Below, piece by piece: positions 47,113 to 56,587 of a stretch of DNA of 64,000 bases; position 1 is the stretch's first letter; every line of letters starts with the position of its first letter. The position numbers and the translations under genes were made by a program. Under the pieces are notes generated by a model. It saw only the letters and a list, made by a program, of their open reading frames with translations. It searched no databases and had not been told where the DNA came from. Source of the DNA: Candidatus Thermochlorobacter aerophilus (lineage in GTDB: Bacteria > Bacteroidota > Chlorobiia > Chlorobiales > Thermochlorobacteraceae); contig PHFL01000071.1 of the NCBI GenBank assembly GCA_002794105.1, positions 46,643-110,642 on the forward strand. The letters are read 5' to 3'.

Positions 47113-50100
47113 ATGAGGTCAAGATATTCCATCACATTTCTGATAGTGCTGACGCTCTTACCAGCGCTCTCTTCGCCGCTGTGGGGGCAAGGCGTAACCA
47201 CCTCATCCTTGATTGGTACTGTTACAGATTTGAAGGGTGAACCACTCGTTGGCGCTACGGTAATTGCTACGCATTTGCCCTCTGGTACTCGCTACGGTGC
47301 TGTTACACAGGTTGATGGTCGCTACACTATTTTAGGCATGCGCGTCGGCGGTCCCTATCGTGTTACTGCCACATATGTCGGATATAAAACGCAGAGCATT
47401 GACAATATCTTTCTCTCGCTTGGCTCAGCAGGCTCTGCCAACTTCAAGCTTGCTGAAGAATCTGCCACAACTCAAGAAGTTACTGTTACTGCGGTGCGCA
47501 ACGCTGCCATCAGTCCCGACCGCACTGGTGCAGTAACCAACATTCCCAGAGAAGCTATCACGACTCTGCCTACCATCAATCGTAATTTTACAGACTTTAC
47601 ACGTCTGACTCCGCAAGCGCGCGGCAATTCATTTGCTGGTCAAGACAGTCGTTTGAACAATATCACTGTCGACGGCTCCTACTTCAATAACAGTTTCGGT
47701 CTGTCTGACCTACCTGGCGGCAGAGCTGGCATTGCTCCTATCAGCTTGGAGGCTCTCGAGGAAATCAATGTCAGCATTGCACCATACGATGTGCGTCAAG
47801 CTGGCTTTGTCGGTGCTGGAATTAATCTTGTAACTCGCCGCGGCACAAACGAATTTCAAGGTTCTGCGTTCTTCAATATCCGTAATCAAGGCTTCTTAGG
47901 TCGACGTGCCGCTGGCTCTGATGTCACCGTCAACGACTTTAGTAACATTCAAGGCGGACTTCGTTTCAGCGGACCAATTGTTCAAGATAAGCTCTTCTTT
48001 TCAATAGCTGCTGAGACCGAACAGAACTCTACACCATTTACTTTCCGTCCTCGCCGACCTGGCGAAACGCAAGGCGGAAACATCTCACGCCCTACCTTTA
48101 GCCAAATGGATTCGCTAAGCCAATTCTTGCGAAACAACTTTGGCTATGAGACCGGTCCGTTTGAGGGCTATTCTTTGCAGCAACCTTCTGGTATCAACTG
48201 GCTAATCCGACTCGACTACAACATTGATGACAATCACAAAGTCAGCCTGCGCTACAATGCGCTAGATGCTCGCCGCGATGTTCCGTTGAGCAATAGCGCC
48301 TCACTGGGCTTTGGCAACCGTGTTGGCATCAACGCCCTAAGCTACCAAAATTCCAATTACATCCAGTTCGACCGCATCCAATCGGTGATTGCTGAGCTGA
48401 ACTCTACATTTGCCGGGAAGTTTGCCAATCAGGTGATTGCTGGCTTTACTTACCAAAATGAAGACCGCGGTTCGCGCGGAACGCTCTTTCCACTCGTGGA
48501 AATTCAAGAGGCTGGCACCACGCTGATTTCATTTGGCTTTGAGCCATTTACCCCCAGCAACCAGCTCTCTTATACCACGCTCCAGTTTCAAGACAATTTC
48601 TCCTACTTTGCTGGTGCTCATACCTTGACGGCAGGAGTGAATCTGAACTACTACAGCTTCCGCAATGTCTTCTTCCCCGGCTCACAAAGCGTTTATGTCT
48701 ATAGTTCGCTGGCAGATTGGTATCGTGACGCAGAAGACCAATTGCGTAATCCTAACCGCACGACTTCGCCAGTTACGCTGCGCCGTTTCCAATATCGCTA
48801 CTCCGCACTGCCCGGCGGTGCTGAGCCTGTGCAACCCACGCGCGTCTGGTATCCGGGCATCTATGTGCAAGATGAGTGGCAAGTGCTCAGCAATTTGCGT
48901 ATCACGGGCGGCTTGCGTGTCGATATCCCGATTTTTGAAAACACCGCTCTTGCCAATCCTATTGTGCCTACACTTGAGTTTCGTGATGGCAATGGCAACC
49001 GGATTGAATCGCGCACCGACCGCTTACCTGCTGCTATCCCGCTCTTTTCACCACGCTTGGGCTTCAACTGGAATGTTCTGGAAGACAATAGTCTCCAAGT
49101 TCGTGGTGGGACAGGTATTTTCACCGGTCCGCCAGCTTTTGTGTGGATTTCCAACCAAGTGGGCAACAACGGCGTGCTGACAGGCTTTGAGGAACTCAAC
49201 AACACTCGCGACCGCCCCTTCAAGCCTGATGTTAATGCGTATCGCCCAGCCAATCCGCAACTTCCGCCGTCTTTTGAGTTGGCAACCACAGATCCAAACT
49301 TCCGCTTCCCGCAAGTTTGGCGCACCAATATCGGCATAGACTATCAACTGCCACTGGGCATTATCGCCACCTTTGATGGTATTTTCTCACGCACACTAAG
49401 CGGCATCAGCTACATCAATGCCAACCTACGCCCTGCAACACGCACCTTCGCCGGTCCAGACAACCGCTTGCGTTATGATGGTACGGCTAACAACGCCAAC
49501 CGCATCAACGCCAACATCGTCAATAACATCGTGCTACAAAACTCTGGCGAAGATTATGCCTTTGCGCTGACAGCACAGCTTGAGAAGGCATTCGGCGACA
49601 ACTGGTTTGCCAAAGTCGCCTACACTTACACCGAGGCCTACGCCAATAACAACCCAGGGAGCATTGCTTTTGGCTCTTGGGCAAGCAATGCCATTCGTAA
49701 CAATCCTAACCTGCCTGAACTAAGCTTCTCTTCAGAAGCAGTGCCGCATCGTGTGCTTGCTAGTGGCAGCTACCGCATTGAGTATGCTGGCTTGGGTGCC
49801 ACTACCATCTCGCTCTTCTGGTCTGGTAGTCCACAGGGTCGCTTTAGCTATGTCTATGCTGGCGATATGAATCAAGATGGCGTCGTCAACAACGACCTCA
49901 TCTTCGTGCCAAACCGTGCCAGTGACCTGCGCTTTGAGCAATTCACACAGTCTGGGCGTACCTTTACCGTTGCAGAGCAACAAGCCGCTTTTGATGCCTT
50001 CATTGACCAAGATGATTATCTGAAAACCCGTCGTGGCAAGTATGCCGAGCGCAATGGGGCTCTTTTCCCGTGGGTTTTCAGAGCAGACCTTAGTATTCAG

Positions 50101-50388
50101 CAAGAATTTTTCTTAGAGCTGGGTGGCAAGCGCAACACTCTGCAACTGCGTCTTGATGTGTTTAACGTTGGGAACCTACTCAATAGCGAATGGGGCGTCG
50201 GCTGGCAGCGTGTTGAGCCCTTCCCGCTCAATTTTGTCAGAGTTGACCCCGATGGCGTCCCAGTCTTCAGAATGCGTTTCGTCAATACACCAAGCGGTCC
50301 TGAGCTGCTGCGCGAATCTTTCCGTCGCACTGCTAGCATCAGCGATGTATGGTCAGCACAGTTCAGCATCCGCTACATCTTCAACTAA
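47113..50388 (+). CDS. TonB-dependent receptor, Oar-like
   Basis: 1091-residue outer-membrane receptor. A signal peptide (ITFLIVLTLLPALSSPLWGQG) is followed by a carboxypeptidase-regulatory-like domain (SSLIGTVTDLKGEPLVGATV to about residue 120). A plug (REAITTLPTINRNFTDFTRLTPQA, DSRLNNITVDGSYFNNSFG) and a long barrel follow, ending in an aromatic strand (SDVWSAQFSIRYIFN). The large size, the NITVDG plug and the GAGINLVTRRGTNEFQGSAFF segment are typical of Oar-type receptors, which in Myxococcus and Bacteroidota export or import peptides or proteins. It stands alone, ended by the terminator at 50414. No co-transcribed substrate gene. Confidence 0.92.
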   Translation: MRSRYSITFLIVLTLLPALSSPLWGQGVTTSSLIGTVTDLKGEPLVGATVIATHLPSGTRYGAVTQVDGRYTILGMRVGGPYRVTATYVGYKTQSIDNIFLSLGSAGSANFKLAEESATTQEVTVTAVRNAAISPDRTGAVTNIPREAITTLPTINRNFTDFTRLTPQARGNSFAGQDSRLNNITVDGSYFNNSFGLSDLPGGRAGIAPISLEALEEINVSIAPYDVRQAGFVGAGINLVTRRGTNEFQGSAFFNIRNQGFLGRRAAGSDVTVNDFSNIQGGLRFSGPIVQDKLFFSIAAETEQNSTPFTFRPRRPGETQGGNISRPTFSQMDSLSQFLRNNFGYETGPFEGYSLQQPSGINWLIRLDYNIDDNHKVSLRYNALDARRDVPLSNSASLGFGNRVGINALSYQNSNYIQFDRIQSVIAELNSTFAGKFANQVIAGFTYQNEDRGSRGTLFPLVEIQEAGTTLISFGFEPFTPSNQLSYTTLQFQDNFSYFAGAHTLTAGVNLNYYSFRNVFFPGSQSVYVYSSLADWYRDAEDQLRNPNRTTSPVTLRRFQYRYSALPGGAEPVQPTRVWYPGIYVQDEWQVLSNLRITGGLRVDIPIFENTALANPIVPTLEFRDGNGNRIESRTDRLPAAIPLFSPRLGFNWNVLEDNSLQVRGGTGIFTGPPAFVWISNQVGNNGVLTGFEELNNTRDRPFKPDVNAYRPANPQLPPSFELATTDPNFRFPQVWRTNIGIDYQLPLGIIATFDGIFSRTLSGISYINANLRPATRTFAGPDNRLRYDGTANNANRINANIVNNIVLQNSGEDYAFALTAQLEKAFGDNWFAKVAYTYTEAYANNNPGSIAFGSWASNAIRNNPNLPELSFSSEAVPHRVLASGSYRIEYAGLGATTISLFWSGSPQGRFSYVYAGDMNQDGVVNNDLIFVPNRASDLRFEQFTQSGRTFTVAEQQAAFDAFIDQDDYLKTRRGKYAERNGALFPWVFRADLSIQQEFFLELGGKRNTLQLRLDVFNVGNLLNSEWGVGWQRVEPFPLNFVRVDPDGVPVFRMRFVNTPSGPELLRESFRRTASISDVWSAQFSIRYIFN

Positions 50389-50413
50389 AGTTTAGTTCTC
50401 TTGCAGAAACCAT

Positions 50414-50444
50414 AAAGGCGTTCCACAAGCGGAACGCCTTTTTT
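50414..50444 (+). terminator. Intrinsic terminator of the Oar-like receptor
   Basis: AAAGGCGTTCC (50414-50424) and GGAACGCCTTT (50431-50441) form a perfect 11-bp stem around a 6-base loop, followed by T-rich DNA. It lies 26 bases past the receptor stop. Confidence 0.9.
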
Positions 50445-50543
50445 GTTTTTTTCATGAAAAAAGCAAAACTATTCACTATCTGATGACGACTGTTTTCACC
50501 TTTTAGAGCCATGCCGACATCGCTACTAGGCTTACATCGCACC

Positions 50544-53435
50544 TTATGCTTGCGCTTGTGGAACTAACTGTTGTTCAGTTAAAATCTCTTTAATCAATTC
50601 GCTAATTTTGTCATTGCAAAATTGTGTCTTAAAATGAATCTTTACGCCCCCTCCAAATAACTCTTCTGCATGTCGAATCTTCTTAATCTCCTCTTGACTT
50701 AACCCACTCTCGTTAGGATAGTTTTTCGCCTCTATAATAAAGTGCAACTTTTGCTCTCCATTTTTCAACCTCACTACATATGCAAAGTCAGGTGAATAAA
50801 ACCTGCCCCCCGCAACAGGAATCCTAATAGAATTCTTGGGAATCTTGCTAAAAACCGTTACCTCTTGAATATCGGTTGTTATATTCTCCTTCTCCAATTC
50901 AGAGTCGTAATACAGCTCATTAAACAAGTATGAATCAGCAACCCCCTCTTCCGAAAACAACACCCCCACATCCGTCGCCGAAATCTCTTTGAGCACATTG
51001 CCGTTCTCGTCAGTTAGTTTGGTCGGATGAATACAGTTGGAAACTTTTTTATACGCTATGGAATACTTATCAAAGGCTTGTGTCATAAGGTAATCATCAA
51101 ATTGTTGCTTAATTCTGCGAAGCGTAGCCTGATTGAGATAGTTGTTGATATCTATTTGCGCCTCACGAATAGACTCATGAAGTGTGCGCATATTTACATT
51201 CAGTTCCTCTGCAAGTTTCTTCAAAAAGTCGCTATACCTCATGGTTGAAATTGTCTCGGATGTTCCATTTCGGATAGTCTCCTTTTCATGTTTAACCGCC
51301 TTATTTTCTTGAAACTGAACTTCCGAAAGCCTTTCCCTAACCTCATCTTTTACAAAACTATCTTTCTGCGTTTTTAGAAATTCCGTTAGCAAATGCTTAA
51401 ACCCACCTTCGTTTTCAAACCTATATTCAAGAATTACCTTTTCATTGAGCTTTTCCCAAAGCTCTCTCAACTCATCATACTTTGAAGTTCTAACCGTCAC
51501 TTTCTTCTTCTCGTCGGTGGCTTTACGCACTTTGTTGGAATTTACCCCTTCAAAAATCAGTGGGAAGTGCTGTTTAATAAACTCAAAACCGCCTTTCTTA
51601 AAATCATTATCTCGCTTGATAACACCTTGTTCATCTAAATACTCCAGTAACTTCTCCTCATCAGCAAATTGGTCAGCATACTTTTGAAGAATAATCTTCA
51701 ACAAAGGATTGACACTCGTATAAGGCGTTTCCATGGATACTGCCCCAGACTTATCATTGATTTCACTGACCAACTTATCTACAAAATCGCTTTCTGTAAA
51801 ATCTACAAAATAATGCAGGTAAAACTGTTCATCCTTCACACGGTTGCCATACTCATTGACCGGCAAACGCAATCCACGACCCACCTCCTGCAATTTGGAT
51901 ATTTCACTACCACTGCCCCGCAACTTGCAAATCTGAAACACATTCGGATTGTCCCAACCCTCTCGTAATGTCCACTTAGAAAAAATAAATCTTCTCGGAT
52001 TTTCTAAATCCAGAATCGCTTGCTTATCGTGTAAAATTTCGTTTATCTCTCTCTCAATCGCTTCATCTTTCTCCGTGTTGTCCCTTGAGAAATACCCCGC
52101 ATGCGTGGCTGAAAGGTCTCCCAGCGTCTTTTCAAGATAGGCTCTGTAAAAAGTATCCGTCTCCGTCTTCAGCAACGCTTCAGCTTGAGCTTTGATACAC
52201 TCTTCAACCGTTTTTCGGATGTACCCTTCTTTACTTCGGTATTCCTCTATGTTGTCAATAAAAAATAGTGTCAAAGGCTTAATCCTCACTTCCCTTGTAA
52301 GCAGTTGCCTCTCAATTTCAAAATGATGCTCAACCGCTCTTTTTATCATCAATTCCTGCACGATTTCCGCATACGAATACGGATTGATTTTATCGCCCTT
52401 TTTCAGTTCCAACCCATTAGATAAAACAACCGCGCTTTTATTCAACTTCTCAATCATCAAACCGTTCATCGCCGAATGAACCCTTGCTAAACTCTCTTTT
52501 TCTTTCAATTTCACAGGCTCTTCCTCATTGAGCCGAAAAGTCGCTTCCTTGCCGTCGGAATCAATAAACTTTACTACTGCATTCTTTCCACTTTCAAATT
52601 CGATAATATGCCCTATGACGCCTTTCACTAAATTCCTATTAAACGCATCAACAGCAGTCAGCTTATACACAAGATTTTCATACCTCGTAAAAGTCGCCCC
52701 ATAACGCAAAATAAACTGAGGCTTCATTTTTTGAAGATTTTGCCATGTTTTATTTTCCTGCTCAAATCGATGTGGTTCATCAATAATCATAAAAGGCTTC
52801 GTAGCGGCAATTGCCTCAAATGGCTTGCTGAAGCGGTCAAACATCATTCCATCATAGACTTTTTCCATCGTGTCAGAATTGACCATGCCTGTATTGATAA
52901 TCATGACCTGAATCGTATCCTTTTCAAAATTGCCAGCATTGACAAAACTGCTGACAGCAAGCGGAAAATAAGATTTTTTGTTTTTGTTACTTTTTTGACT
53001 TTCTACAATATGCAAACGCAGGGTCTTGCCATACTCCTCTCTAAAATGCTCACGGCAACTTTCTGACCGCAAAAAGTCAATTGTCCCTGCTTTGATAGAT
53101 AAAGTCGGCACGACAATAATAAACTTGAAGATGCCAAAGTGCTTACTTAGTTCAAACATCGTTTTGGTATAGGTATAGGTCTTGCCCGTTCCCGTCTCCA
53201 TCATAATATCAATAATGTTGCTCCCTTTGAATGGCTCATTGATGCCATACTGCCGTTGTATGTTTTCAATGTTTCTTCTGTATTCGGGGTCTTTTTCCCA
53301 TTCAATTGTAGGATTGATGCAGTTTTTTTCTGCTTCCGAAGAATGCACAACTTGAAGTGAATGAAAGACAGCAATTGTATTTTCTACAGCTTGCTTTTGG
53401 TGTGCTAAATCTCTTTCAAAATGAAATCCTTTCAT
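50544..53435 (-). CDS. res: Second type III restriction enzyme, helicase-nuclease subunit (Res)
   Basis: ATP-dependent restriction subunit paired with the Mod at 53437-55428. The start is ATG 53435 (MKGFHFERDLAHQKQAVE), one base after the mod stop (TAA-T-ATG), giving 963 residues; a longer frame to 53582 would overlap mod and is not conserved. Walker A is METGTGKTYTYT (about 73-84), box II reads IDEPHRF (about 216), motif III RYGATFTRYE and motif VI KLQEVGRGLRLPVNEYG. The C-terminal nuclease is SPDFAYVVRL...FIIEAKNYPNES (about 880-905). It is a different subfamily from the Res at 17660. No interruptions seen. Confidence 0.92.
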   Translation of the reverse strand: MKGFHFERDLAHQKQAVENTIAVFHSLQVVHSSEAEKNCINPTIEWEKDPEYRRNIENIQRQYGINEPFKGSNIIDIMMETGTGKTYTYTKTMFELSKHFGIFKFIIVVPTLSIKAGTIDFLRSESCREHFREEYGKTLRLHIVESQKSNKNKKSYFPLAVSSFVNAGNFEKDTIQVMIINTGMVNSDTMEKVYDGMMFDRFSKPFEAIAATKPFMIIDEPHRFEQENKTWQNLQKMKPQFILRYGATFTRYENLVYKLTAVDAFNRNLVKGVIGHIIEFESGKNAVVKFIDSDGKEATFRLNEEEPVKLKEKESLARVHSAMNGLMIEKLNKSAVVLSNGLELKKGDKINPYSYAEIVQELMIKRAVEHHFEIERQLLTREVRIKPLTLFFIDNIEEYRSKEGYIRKTVEECIKAQAEALLKTETDTFYRAYLEKTLGDLSATHAGYFSRDNTEKDEAIEREINEILHDKQAILDLENPRRFIFSKWTLREGWDNPNVFQICKLRGSGSEISKLQEVGRGLRLPVNEYGNRVKDEQFYLHYFVDFTESDFVDKLVSEINDKSGAVSMETPYTSVNPLLKIILQKYADQFADEEKLLEYLDEQGVIKRDNDFKKGGFEFIKQHFPLIFEGVNSNKVRKATDEKKKVTVRTSKYDELRELWEKLNEKVILEYRFENEGGFKHLLTEFLKTQKDSFVKDEVRERLSEVQFQENKAVKHEKETIRNGTSETISTMRYSDFLKKLAEELNVNMRTLHESIREAQIDINNYLNQATLRRIKQQFDDYLMTQAFDKYSIAYKKVSNCIHPTKLTDENGNVLKEISATDVGVLFSEEGVADSYLFNELYYDSELEKENITTDIQEVTVFSKIPKNSIRIPVAGGRFYSPDFAYVVRLKNGEQKLHFIIEAKNYPNESGLSQEEIKKIRHAEELFGGGVKIHFKTQFCNDKISELIKEILTEQQLVPQAQA

Positions 53436-53436
53436 A

Positions 53437-55428
53437 TTAGTATCGTGCGATGAATTTGATTTCCGTTTTCTTTTTGTTGTTATAGGCTCTGACATTCTCG
53501 GCAAGCTCCTGAAGCCTTGCACTCTCAAAATGATACCCAAACGCAATAATTGTGCGTGGCTCAAAATGCTTATCGGTATCAACTTTTTCTAAAATGGCTT
53601 TGAGATGTTCGGTCTTGAAACCTTTGTGCATCAGATATAACTTACCTTTGCCATAATATGCTGTGTAGTTGCCTAAATCTACTGGTTCCAACTCTTGCGT
53701 CAGTGGAATGCCGTCGTAAGTTTTCCAAGTTGTAAGTAAGGCTTTTATATCGTCTTCGGTCAGTTTGCCTGTATCAAAGAGCGTGTGCGAACTATCGTAT
53801 TTTTCGGCTTCATAGTTGTAGTTGTCCCATATCGGTATGGTTTCAAATATCTTGAATCCTAAGTCTTGTTGCTCTAAGGCTTTGATTTCGGCTTTCAGTT
53901 GCTTGATTTTCTCTTGCTTATCTTCTAAATCTAATTTGCCTTCTAATTCCTTGATTTCTTTTTGCTTTTCAGCGATTTTTTTATCAATGGTTTCGGTTTT
54001 GATTTTTTTAGCGGCACGAATCAGGCGCTCCTTTGTAATTTCAAAAATTGTGGGATACTCTACGCCTAGTTCATTCTTCACAAAATCGTAAGCCGTTTTG
54101 TTCTTCTTTTCATCAATTGGTTCAGGCATTTGCACTAAAATATATTTGCGGTTGCCCCCATCTTCCGCATTCAGTTGCATCACCGCATCGCCCGTCGTGC
54201 CACTGCCTGCAAAGAAGTCCAAAATAATATCTGTTTCTTTTGTTGAAATTTTTACAAAAAATTCAACCAATTGCGAAGGCTTTGGGTTGTCGAAAACACT
54301 GCTTCCATTAAATAACTCACTGACATGTTCAGTTGCATCTTCGGTCATAGGAAATTTATTAGAGTCTAAGAATGAATACGGCAAGATACCTTCACCTAAC
54401 CTTTGCTTCTTGTAAAGAATACTGCCTGATGGACTTGTTCTAAGCTCTGCTTCGCCCTCATCTAACATTTTTTTTATGGTCTTCTCTGTATAAATGCATT
54501 TTTCAACCAAGTATTCTTTTCCATTATAAGTTATTTTGATGTCTCTCCCTCTGGTTGAATGTTTTGCCGTTTTCCAATAGAAAATACCCTTATCATCGAC
54601 TTGGTCGTAATCCTTCAAATCATCATTAGAGTATGGCACAGTCCATTTCTCCAAACCATATTGCTTAACATAGACAACAATATATTCATGTTGAATCGAA
54701 ATATATTTTAAGTTCTGATTACCACTTTTATTCTTTTTCCATAAAAAAACTCCCACAAAATTTTCCTCTCCAAAAATTTCATCCATCATCAGTCGCAGTT
54801 GAGCAACTTCGTTATCGTCAATAGAAACGAAGATAGCGCCGTCCTCACGCAAAAGATGTTTGGCAATGTAAAGTCGGGGATACATAAAGGTGAGCCAAGC
54901 AGAATGGCTATTGCTTTTGCTTCGGGTAAAGTCTAAAATGCGTTGGGCTTTTTCTTCGCTGATGCCAGCCATTTTTGCTAATTCTTTGGCGGTAAATTTT
55001 CTATCATCTTGATAGACAAAGCCATCGCTGCCAGTATTATAGGGCGGGTCGATATAAATCATTTTAATTTTTTCGTAGTAGGCATGGGCGAGGTGTTTAA
55101 GCACTTCGAGGTTATCGCCTTTGATGAGGAGGTTTTGGGAGGTTGCGTTTTCAGGTTTAGTGTTGTGGGTTTCGTCGGCTTTGAGAAGCGTAGTGGCGGG
55201 GTCGGTGGCTAAGAGTCGTGCGTAGCTTTTGCCCAGCCACTCCAGCCCGTAGCTTTCGGCAGAGAAACTTATTTTGCTTTCGGCAAGGTGTTTTTTGAAT
55301 TTTTCTAGGTCAAACTTTTCGTCTTTATTGAAGCAGTGGGGGAAATGTTTTTTCAGCACTTCCAAATCGGAATTCGGTACAGCGATATTTTTGGTGATGC
55401 TTTCCCTAATGACTTGTATTTCTTGCAT
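53437..55428 (-). CDS. mod: Second type III DNA methyltransferase (Mod)
   Basis: Beta-class adenine methyltransferase of 663 residues, classical EcoP15I-like layout. The N-terminal helical region (about 1-95) precedes motif IV DPPYNTGSDGF (about 126-136), which is followed by a long specificity region. Motif I is DIILDFFAGSGTTGDAVMQLN (about residue 400). A coiled coil (IDKKIAEKQKEIKELEGKL and on, about 485-525) may serve dimerisation of the Mod2 core. ATG 55428 (MQEIQVIRESI) has AGG about 6 bases upstream. It is transcribed first and coupled to res. The C-terminal part (FEPRTIIAFGYHFESARL) is typical of the family. Confidence 0.93.
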   Translation of the reverse strand: MQEIQVIRESITKNIAVPNSDLEVLKKHFPHCFNKDEKFDLEKFKKHLAESKISFSAESYGLEWLGKSYARLLATDPATTLLKADETHNTKPENATSQNLLIKGDNLEVLKHLAHAYYEKIKMIYIDPPYNTGSDGFVYQDDRKFTAKELAKMAGISEEKAQRILDFTRSKSNSHSAWLTFMYPRLYIAKHLLREDGAIFVSIDDNEVAQLRLMMDEIFGEENFVGVFLWKKNKSGNQNLKYISIQHEYIVVYVKQYGLEKWTVPYSNDDLKDYDQVDDKGIFYWKTAKHSTRGRDIKITYNGKEYLVEKCIYTEKTIKKMLDEGEAELRTSPSGSILYKKQRLGEGILPYSFLDSNKFPMTEDATEHVSELFNGSSVFDNPKPSQLVEFFVKISTKETDIILDFFAGSGTTGDAVMQLNAEDGGNRKYILVQMPEPIDEKKNKTAYDFVKNELGVEYPTIFEITKERLIRAAKKIKTETIDKKIAEKQKEIKELEGKLDLEDKQEKIKQLKAEIKALEQQDLGFKIFETIPIWDNYNYEAEKYDSSHTLFDTGKLTEDDIKALLTTWKTYDGIPLTQELEPVDLGNYTAYYGKGKLYLMHKGFKTEHLKAILEKVDTDKHFEPRTIIAFGYHFESARLQELAENVRAYNNKKKTEIKFIARY

Positions 55429-55571
55429 AGCCTGTTGTAGTTATTTTTGTTGTCAAGAGCGTCTTGTTCTCGTCGTGAGAATACTTCATTGTAGCGGCAA
55501 AGAAGGCTTTAAATCATAGAACGGCTTCGCTCAATAGGGTTTCTGCATACACAGTGAGGTGTTAGGAAATT

Positions 55572-55610
55572 CTCCCAGACACTTTCAAGGTGTGGGAGGC
55601 GCTCAGGGTG
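55572..55610 (-). repeat. Degenerate fragment related to the MITE-like repeat
   Basis: The gap 55429-55701 has no gene. GAGGCGCTCAGGGTGGC (about 55596-55612) is, on the opposite strand, nearly the same as GCCATCCTGAGCGCCTC at 32044-32060 inside the repeat element. Next to it CTCCC (55572-55576) and GGGAG (55594-55598), with ACAC/GTGT inside, make an imperfect hairpin lacking a T-run. It may be a decayed copy or solo end of the same repeat family. Confidence 0.4.
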
Positions 55611-55701
55611 GCATCTGCACAATAAAAAAGCCTACCTTTTGAGATACTTTTTTCTGCCCTTTCGTACAGGCACAATCGCCTACGCTGCGTTGGTTTGAGA
55701 T

Positions 55702-56403
55702 TTAGCTGACTTGCGTGTGCAATTCAGCCAGCACATCGGTCTTGCTGTATAGGATGGCTGTAAGTTTATCACCTGTTTGCACTTTGCCCACACCTTCAGG
55801 CGTGCCTGTAAAAATTAGGTCGCCAGCCTCCAAGCCAAAAATGTGCGAAAGATAGGAGATAAGAAAACTGATGCTGAAGGTCATCTCACGCGGATAGCCA
55901 AATTGCACGCGCTCCCCGTTTTTTTTGAGTTCGATTGCCATTTCGCTAACCTTATGCAATGGCAAGGGGACGAAATTGGATATGACTGCTGCAGTTCGGA
56001 ACCCTTTCGAGAGTAGCCATGGCTGACCGTTCCTCTTTGCTTCGGTTTGCCTATCGCGCAAAGTCATATCTAAGCCTACCCCGAAGCCTGCCACATAGTC
56101 CGCTGCATTTTCTTCACTGACTTCCACAGCACGCCGTCCAATCAAGACAACCAGTTCAAGTTCATGATGCATTTCATTTGAAATTGCTTTTCCTCTGAAG
56201 CGCGGAATAGTGATACTTTCACCAGAGTGAATGAGCGAGCTTGCTGGTTTGGAGAAAACAATTGGCTCTTGCGTTGCTGCTGTGTCGGAGAACTCCAGTC
56301 CAAGTTTATTGCGCATTTCCTTAGCATGCGCTTCGTAGTTTTTACCGATACAGTAGATAGTGCCTACAGCAACGGTTTTTGTGTCCAACAATACACTTGC
56401 CAT
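55702..56403 (-). CDS. Fumarylacetoacetate hydrolase (FAH)-family protein
   Basis: 233-residue single-domain FAH-fold enzyme, probably acting on a 2-oxo acid (acylpyruvase, oxaloacetate decarboxylase/tautomerase or hydratase type). Motifs are GTIYCIGKNYEAHAKEM, EPIVFSKPASSLIHSG, the metal-binding Glu pair in HHELELVVLIGR, the Asp in GVGLDMTLRDRQ, and KGFRTAAVISNFVP. DLIFTGTPEGVGKVQTGD follows. All three acidic ligands are present. The reaction cannot be fixed from sequence. It is divergent from the GCS2-family gene across 184 bases. Confidence 0.9.
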   Translation of the reverse strand: MASVLLDTKTVAVGTIYCIGKNYEAHAKEMRNKLGLEFSDTAATQEPIVFSKPASSLIHSGESITIPRFRGKAISNEMHHELELVVLIGRRAVEVSEENAADYVAGFGVGLDMTLRDRQTEAKRNGQPWLLSKGFRTAAVISNFVPLPLHKVSEMAIELKKNGERVQFGYPREMTFSISFLISYLSHIFGLEAGDLIFTGTPEGVGKVQTGDKLTAILYSKTDVLAELHTQVS

Positions 56404-56498
56404 GTTTGTATGAGATTTGTTTCCGCAAGGATAAGCATTGGTTGAAAAGAATGAAAAAGTTTAACTTCATCACAGAATTTTCACTGTTTCCTGCCTTA

Positions 56499-56529
56499 TT
56501 TGTAAAACCTCAGCAAGTTTGTATCTTTT
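56499..56529 (+). promoter_or_regulatory. Bacteroidota-type promoter of the GCS2-family gene
   Basis: TTTG (56499-56502), a 19-base spacer and TATCTTTT (56522-56529) match the consensus at all but the last base. The leader of about 55 bases carries AAAGGAG before the ATG at 56588. Confidence 0.6.
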
Positions 56530-56587
56530 TGGGATTTCATCTCGCACCACTGGATTACAAATTTCACAGCAAAGGAGTATTGAGTAC

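Noticed and set aside
53436-53582. N-terminal extension of the second Res
   Set aside because: It overlaps the end of mod; the ATG one base after the mod stop gives the family-typical N-terminus.
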